The translations under genes were made by a program, and so were the position numbers. This document shows, in pieces, positions 42,201 to 44,165 of a DNA stretch of 44,165 bases. The stretch lies in contig CANGKR010000003.1 of the NCBI GenBank assembly GCA_947454355.1, positions 1 to 44,165 of the forward strand, written 5' to 3'. The DNA comes from Comamonadaceae bacterium. GTDB taxonomy: Bacteria > Pseudomonadota > Gammaproteobacteria > Burkholderiales > Burkholderiaceae_C. Numbering within the stretch: the stretch's first letter is position 1; each line of letters begins with the position of its first letter. The notes beneath the pieces are model-generated. The model saw only the letters and a list, made by a program, of their open reading frames with translations, was not told the DNA's origin and did no database searches.

Positions 42201-42417
42201 AGTTGACGCCTTCTTCAATTTTTTTGGTGACCTCGCTCTCGACAATCTCAGGGCTGGCGCCGGGGTACTCGGTCAAGACCACCACCACCGGAAAGTCGAT
42301 GTTCGGGAACTGGTCGACCTTCAGGCGCTGCAAGGAAAACAAACCCAGCACCACGATGGCGAGCATCATCATGGTCGCAAAGACCGGATTTTTCAGACTG
42401 ACGCGGGTGAACCACAT
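39253..42417 (-). CDS. RND multidrug efflux pump, inner-membrane subunit (HAE1 family)
   Basis: Proton-driven exporter of 1054 residues with 12 membrane helices and two large periplasmic loops. N-terminal [29 protein letters not shown]4 relay pair Asp-Asp in [13 protein letters not shown] near residue 405; second-half [14 protein letters not shown]. Sequence is closer to MdtBC/OqxB-like hydrophobic-and-amphiphilic exporters than to heavy-metal types, since the CusA signature residues are not seen. It follows the adaptor gene by 3 bases and assembles with it and a TolC-type duct. Confidence 0.95.
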   Translation of the reverse strand: MWFTRVSLKNPVFATMMMLAIVVLGLFSLQRLKVDQFPNIDFPVVVVLTEYPGASPEIVESEVTKKIEEGVNSIAGISALTSRTYEGQSVVVMEFDLNTNSRKAAEDVREKVASVKPLLRTEVKEPRVLRFDPSSRAVWSVAVIPQAATHGQAPSLVELTNWSEQVLKKKLENVNGVGSVTVVGGSRRELNLYLRPEAMEALGVSADQVVNAVRNENQDAPVGTLKSAAQERVVQVQSRMVRPEDFGNIIVARKGNTSVRLSQVATVKDGAQELENMAMFNGERTLLLTVQKSQDENTIEVVDGLVRAIKDMQTQLPPGIRLEQVTDNSRSIRVGVENVRRTLIEGALLTVLIVFLFLNSWRSTVITGLTLPISIIGTFLFMDLFGFTINMITLMALSLCVGLLIDDAIVVRENIVRHLQMGKSAFQSAMDGTQEIGLAVLATTLSIVAVFLPIGFMQGIIGQFFHEFGITIVAAVSISMFVSFTLDPMLSSLWHDPSIHTHGKFVAVSVYDKTIGRVTHAFDVLTERLSQSYQNILAWALHHPRATVVSALGVFILSVVLVPLLGTEFVPKADFSEASITFQTPVGSSLQSTTAKARQVETIVREFPEVRYTVVTINTGNALGKNNVNMGIRFKDRKDRQRSVDQISAKLRERLLQVSGITVTHIGTTDSVGGNKQIEFSILGADQHELERLTLMALEKLRTVPGLVDLDSSVKANKPTIGIEVLRDAAADVGLGVQQLAGPLRTLVAGQIVGNWRAPDDQTYDVNVRLDPSARNTPQDLERLPFSVVNPADGSQRQVRLGQVAKVTETTGSNQINRRDLMREVSINANAYGRTAGEVSAEIKKIMEALPLPAGYRFQFGGSTKSMNESFAYALSALVMAIIFIYMILASQFKSFFQPVALMTSLPLTLIGVVLALMAFRSSLSMFSVIGVVMLMGLVTKNAILLVDFAIRAREEGMERNQALLMAAKVRLRPILMTTLAMVFGMIPLAFALTEGSEQRAPMGQAVIGGVITSSLLTLVVVPVMYGYMDDLAQWLRQKAGFAPARQSSQGPDL

Positions 42418-42420
42418 GAC

Positions 42421-43569
42421 TCAAGGCTTCACGGCGGTGAACTTGACCAAGGTGCCTTCGCGCACCGCGCCAGCATTGGAGGTGAGCAAAACCACGCCTT
42501 CGGGCAAGGGCGTGCCCATGCCGATCACGGCGACCATCTCCTGCCCATCGACCTGGCCGCGTGCGCCCAAGGTCACGGCCAAATGCCGCACCTGACCCTT
42601 GTCGATCCATTGCACATAGGGCTGGGGTTTGTCGGTGCGCACACTGGTCACAGGCGCAGCCAAGGCTTGCACCTGGGTGGTGGCCAATTGACCTTGTACA
42701 AACAAACCTTGGCGTAAGCTGGGGTGCGCTTGCAGACCCAAATAGACCAGCACGCTGCGGCTGCCCGCCTGCGTGCTCGGGTTGATACGCAGCACACGGG
42801 CTGTCACGGCTTGCGTGCTGCCTTCCAGGTTCAAGCGGGCGGTTTGACCCAACTGCACTTGCACCGCGTCCTGCGGTGGGATGGCGGCTTCAACTTCGAG
42901 TTGGCTCAGGTCCACAATTTCCAGAATGCGGGCATCGGGCGCCACGCGCTCGCCGGGCTGGGCCAAGCGCTGCGAGACTTTGCCCGTCAGGGGAGCCTTC
43001 AACACAGAGTCGTCCATCGCCTTGCGGGCCACGTCCAGACCCGCCACCGCTGCCAAGTGGCTGGCTTTGGCGCCATTCAGATTCGACAAAGACGTGTCCA
43101 GCGCGGTTTTGGAAATAAAACCCTGTTCCACCAGTGCCTGGTTGTTGTCGAATTGTTTTTGCGCGACTTCCACTTGAGCCATGGCGGCATCGACCTGCCG
43201 CTGGGCTTGACGTTGGCGGGCTGCATATTCGGTAGGGTCGACGCGGGCCACGACTTGACCTTGCTGGACGCTGTCGCCTTCACGCAGGCGCAAGTCCATC
43301 AGTTCCCCGGCCACACGGGCTTTGACCACCGCAGAGTTCACGGCTCGCAAACTGCCCGAGACGGGCAGGTTTTGCTCCAGCATCAGGGTGCGCAGGGTGT
43401 AGACATCGGTGGGTGCCAACTCCAGGGTTTGCGCCACCGTTTTGGCGGCCTCGGCGGTGGCCGCCGCGGCTTGTGCCGTGGCTTTTCGCTGGCCCACCCA
43501 TTTGTACCCACCGAAACCGGCACCCGCCAGGACCAGCAGAATCACCGCATAACGTAAAGACTTTTTCAT
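42421..43569 (-). CDS. RND efflux periplasmic adaptor (membrane fusion protein)
   Basis: AcrA-type adaptor of 382 residues. N-terminal membrane anchor YAVILLVLAGAGFGGYKWVG with no lipobox cysteine, so anchored by a helix and not a lipid. Lipoyl halves VKARVAGELMDLRLREGDSVQQGQVVARVD and VLKAPLTGKVSQRLAQPGERV flank a coiled-coil hairpin rich in Ala/Gln; then beta-barrel and membrane-proximal domains. It overlaps the tetR stop by 4 bases (ATGA), so regulator, adaptor and pump are one operon. Confidence 0.94.
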   Translation of the reverse strand: MKKSLRYAVILLVLAGAGFGGYKWVGQRKATAQAAAATAEAAKTVAQTLELAPTDVYTLRTLMLEQNLPVSGSLRAVNSAVVKARVAGELMDLRLREGDSVQQGQVVARVDPTEYAARQRQAQRQVDAAMAQVEVAQKQFDNNQALVEQGFISKTALDTSLSNLNGAKASHLAAVAGLDVARKAMDDSVLKAPLTGKVSQRLAQPGERVAPDARILEIVDLSQLEVEAAIPPQDAVQVQLGQTARLNLEGSTQAVTARVLRINPSTQAGSRSVLVYLGLQAHPSLRQGLFVQGQLATTQVQALAAPVTSVRTDKPQPYVQWIDKGQVRHLAVTLGARGQVDGQEMVAVIGMGTPLPEGVVLLTSNAGAVREGTLVKFTAVKP

Positions 43570-44165
43570 AGGGATTTGTCGGGGGTCAGGCCACGCACCA
43601 ACAGGCTGGCGTGGTGGCGAATGAAAGTTTCAGCGTCCATGGCTTGCAAGGCCGAGCTGCATGCACCGGTCGCGTGCTTTTCCATGACCAAAAAAATCAG
43701 GGGCGCCATGACAGAGTAAATGGTGTTGGGCAGGTCGGTGTGGCGGAATTCGCCGCGGTCGATGCCCCGTTGAAGCACATAGCGCACCAAGGCCTGTGCC
43801 GGCAGGATCACATTGGCGCGAAAGAATTCGGCCAAGGCCGGAAAGTTACCGGCCTCGCTCATCATCAGCTTGGAGATGCCCGAGGCTTTGGTGGCGCCGT
43901 AACGTCGCCACCATTCGAGCATCATCCATTCGAGTAACTCGGCGCTGGTGCCTTGGAAATGTTCAGCCTCGGTGATGCCCTCGGCTACAGGTCGGGCCAC
44001 GTTTTCCATGACCACAGCTTTGAACAATTCTTCTTTGCTCGGGAAATACAAAAACAAGGTGCCTTTGGACACGCCTGCGCGGGCGGCGACTTCTTCAGAG
44101 CGGGTCGCGGCGAAGCCTTTTTCGACAAACAGATCCAGCGCCGCTTCCAGCAGTTCGCCGGGGCG
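43566..44165 (-). CDS. TetR family regulator, N-terminus off the window
   Basis: About 199 residues are present and the frame is open to the window edge. The helix-turn-helix is visible as FVEKGFAATRSEEVAARAGVSKGTLFLYFPSKEELF; an internal ATG at 44072 falls within it and is not the true start. The C-terminal ligand domain follows. Cotranscribed with the RND adaptor and pump genes, so it is probably their local repressor, induced by pump substrates. The operator would lie beyond the window. Confidence 0.93.
   Translation of the reverse strand, partial: RPGELLEAALDLFVEKGFAATRSEEVAARAGVSKGTLFLYFPSKEELFKAVVMENVARPVAEGITEAEHFQGTSAELLEWMMLEWWRRYGATKASGISKLMMSEAGNFPALAEFFRANVILPAQALVRYVLQRGIDRGEFRHTDLPNTIYSVMAPLIFLVMEKHATGACSSALQAMDAETFIRHHASLLVRGLTPDKSL

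Noticed and set aside
41137-42717. Long open frame of 526 codons on the plus strand opposite the RND pump and adaptor genes
   Set aside because: It is His/Gln/Asp-rich shadow coding of a well-conserved RND gene, with no domain resemblance and no ribosome site; typical of GC-rich DNA.
1-44165. CRISPR arrays, tRNA/rRNA genes, insertion sequences, phage or plasmid genes
   Set aside because: No spaced repeats, cloverleaf-type sequences, transposase or integrase frames were seen; the region appears to be ordinary chromosomal accessory and core genes.

Overview
The window looks like a chromosome segment of a betaproteobacterium of the order Burkholderiales, most likely family Comamonadaceae (Limnohabitans/Rhodoferax-like). 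The basis is: moderately GC-rich DNA; four solitary TctC/Bug solute-binding proteins; a DUF3579 gene beside argD; an IorB subunit with a long extra C-terminal domain; and a tolC-rhodanese-pcm block ending against waaA. The taxonomic call is inference. I saw no tRNA, rRNA, insertion sequence, prophage or CRISPR array, and no gene-free stretch above about 250 bases.

Layout. (1) 1-1189: the 5' part of argD (minus) and a divergent DUF3579 gene. (2) 1283-14057: a catabolic island around a HutC-type GntR regulator (5164-5937). Leftward runs CoA-transferase, crotonase-family protein, TctC. Rightward runs CoA-transferase, enoyl-CoA hydratase, HMG-CoA-lyase family enzyme, acyl-CoA dehydrogenase, MmgE/PrpD protein, TctC, AMP-forming ligase. 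An SDR gene lies between the arms. The same 10-base word TGTCCGTACA overlaps or abuts the -10 element of a sigma70-like promoter in front of each arm, so I read the two arms as one regulon. The enzyme order (CoA activation, dehydrogenation, hydration, C-C cleavage) would suit a methyl-branched short dicarboxylic acid such as 3-methylglutarate or 3-hydroxy-3-methylglutarate (inference). (3) 14087-18681: a TCS (OmpR-type regulator and a histidine kinase with four periplasmic cysteines), downstream of it a large unrecognised protein with two TerB-like domains plus a seven-copy Asn-rich repeat, and divergent from it a small FlaG-like protein.

(4) 18700-23752: M20 metallopeptidase, iorA, iorB (indolepyruvate oxidoreductase) as a leftward operon. 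(5) 23937-26976: slyX, an atypical RlmN-like radical SAM protein, and a split AtuA pair, tightly packed. (6) 26966-34053: leftward genes for a FAD monooxygenase, TctC, Blc lipocalin, an EamA permease, Ogt, an MFS permease, TctC and a carboxymuconolactone-decarboxylase family protein, many overlapping by 4 bases. (7) 34155-36830: phosphomannomutase/phosphoglucomutase and WaaA (envelope polysaccharide and LPS). (8) 36834-44165: TetR regulator, RND adaptor, RND pump, Pcm-like methyltransferase, rhodanese and TolC-type outer-membrane factor, all leftward.

Most likely to be new: the GntR-controlled two-arm CoA pathway with its shared operator; the TerB/NIQ-repeat protein with its TCS and FlaG-like neighbour; and two family members lacking usual catalytic residues (the crotonase at 2260-3060 and the RlmN-like protein at 24133-25248).
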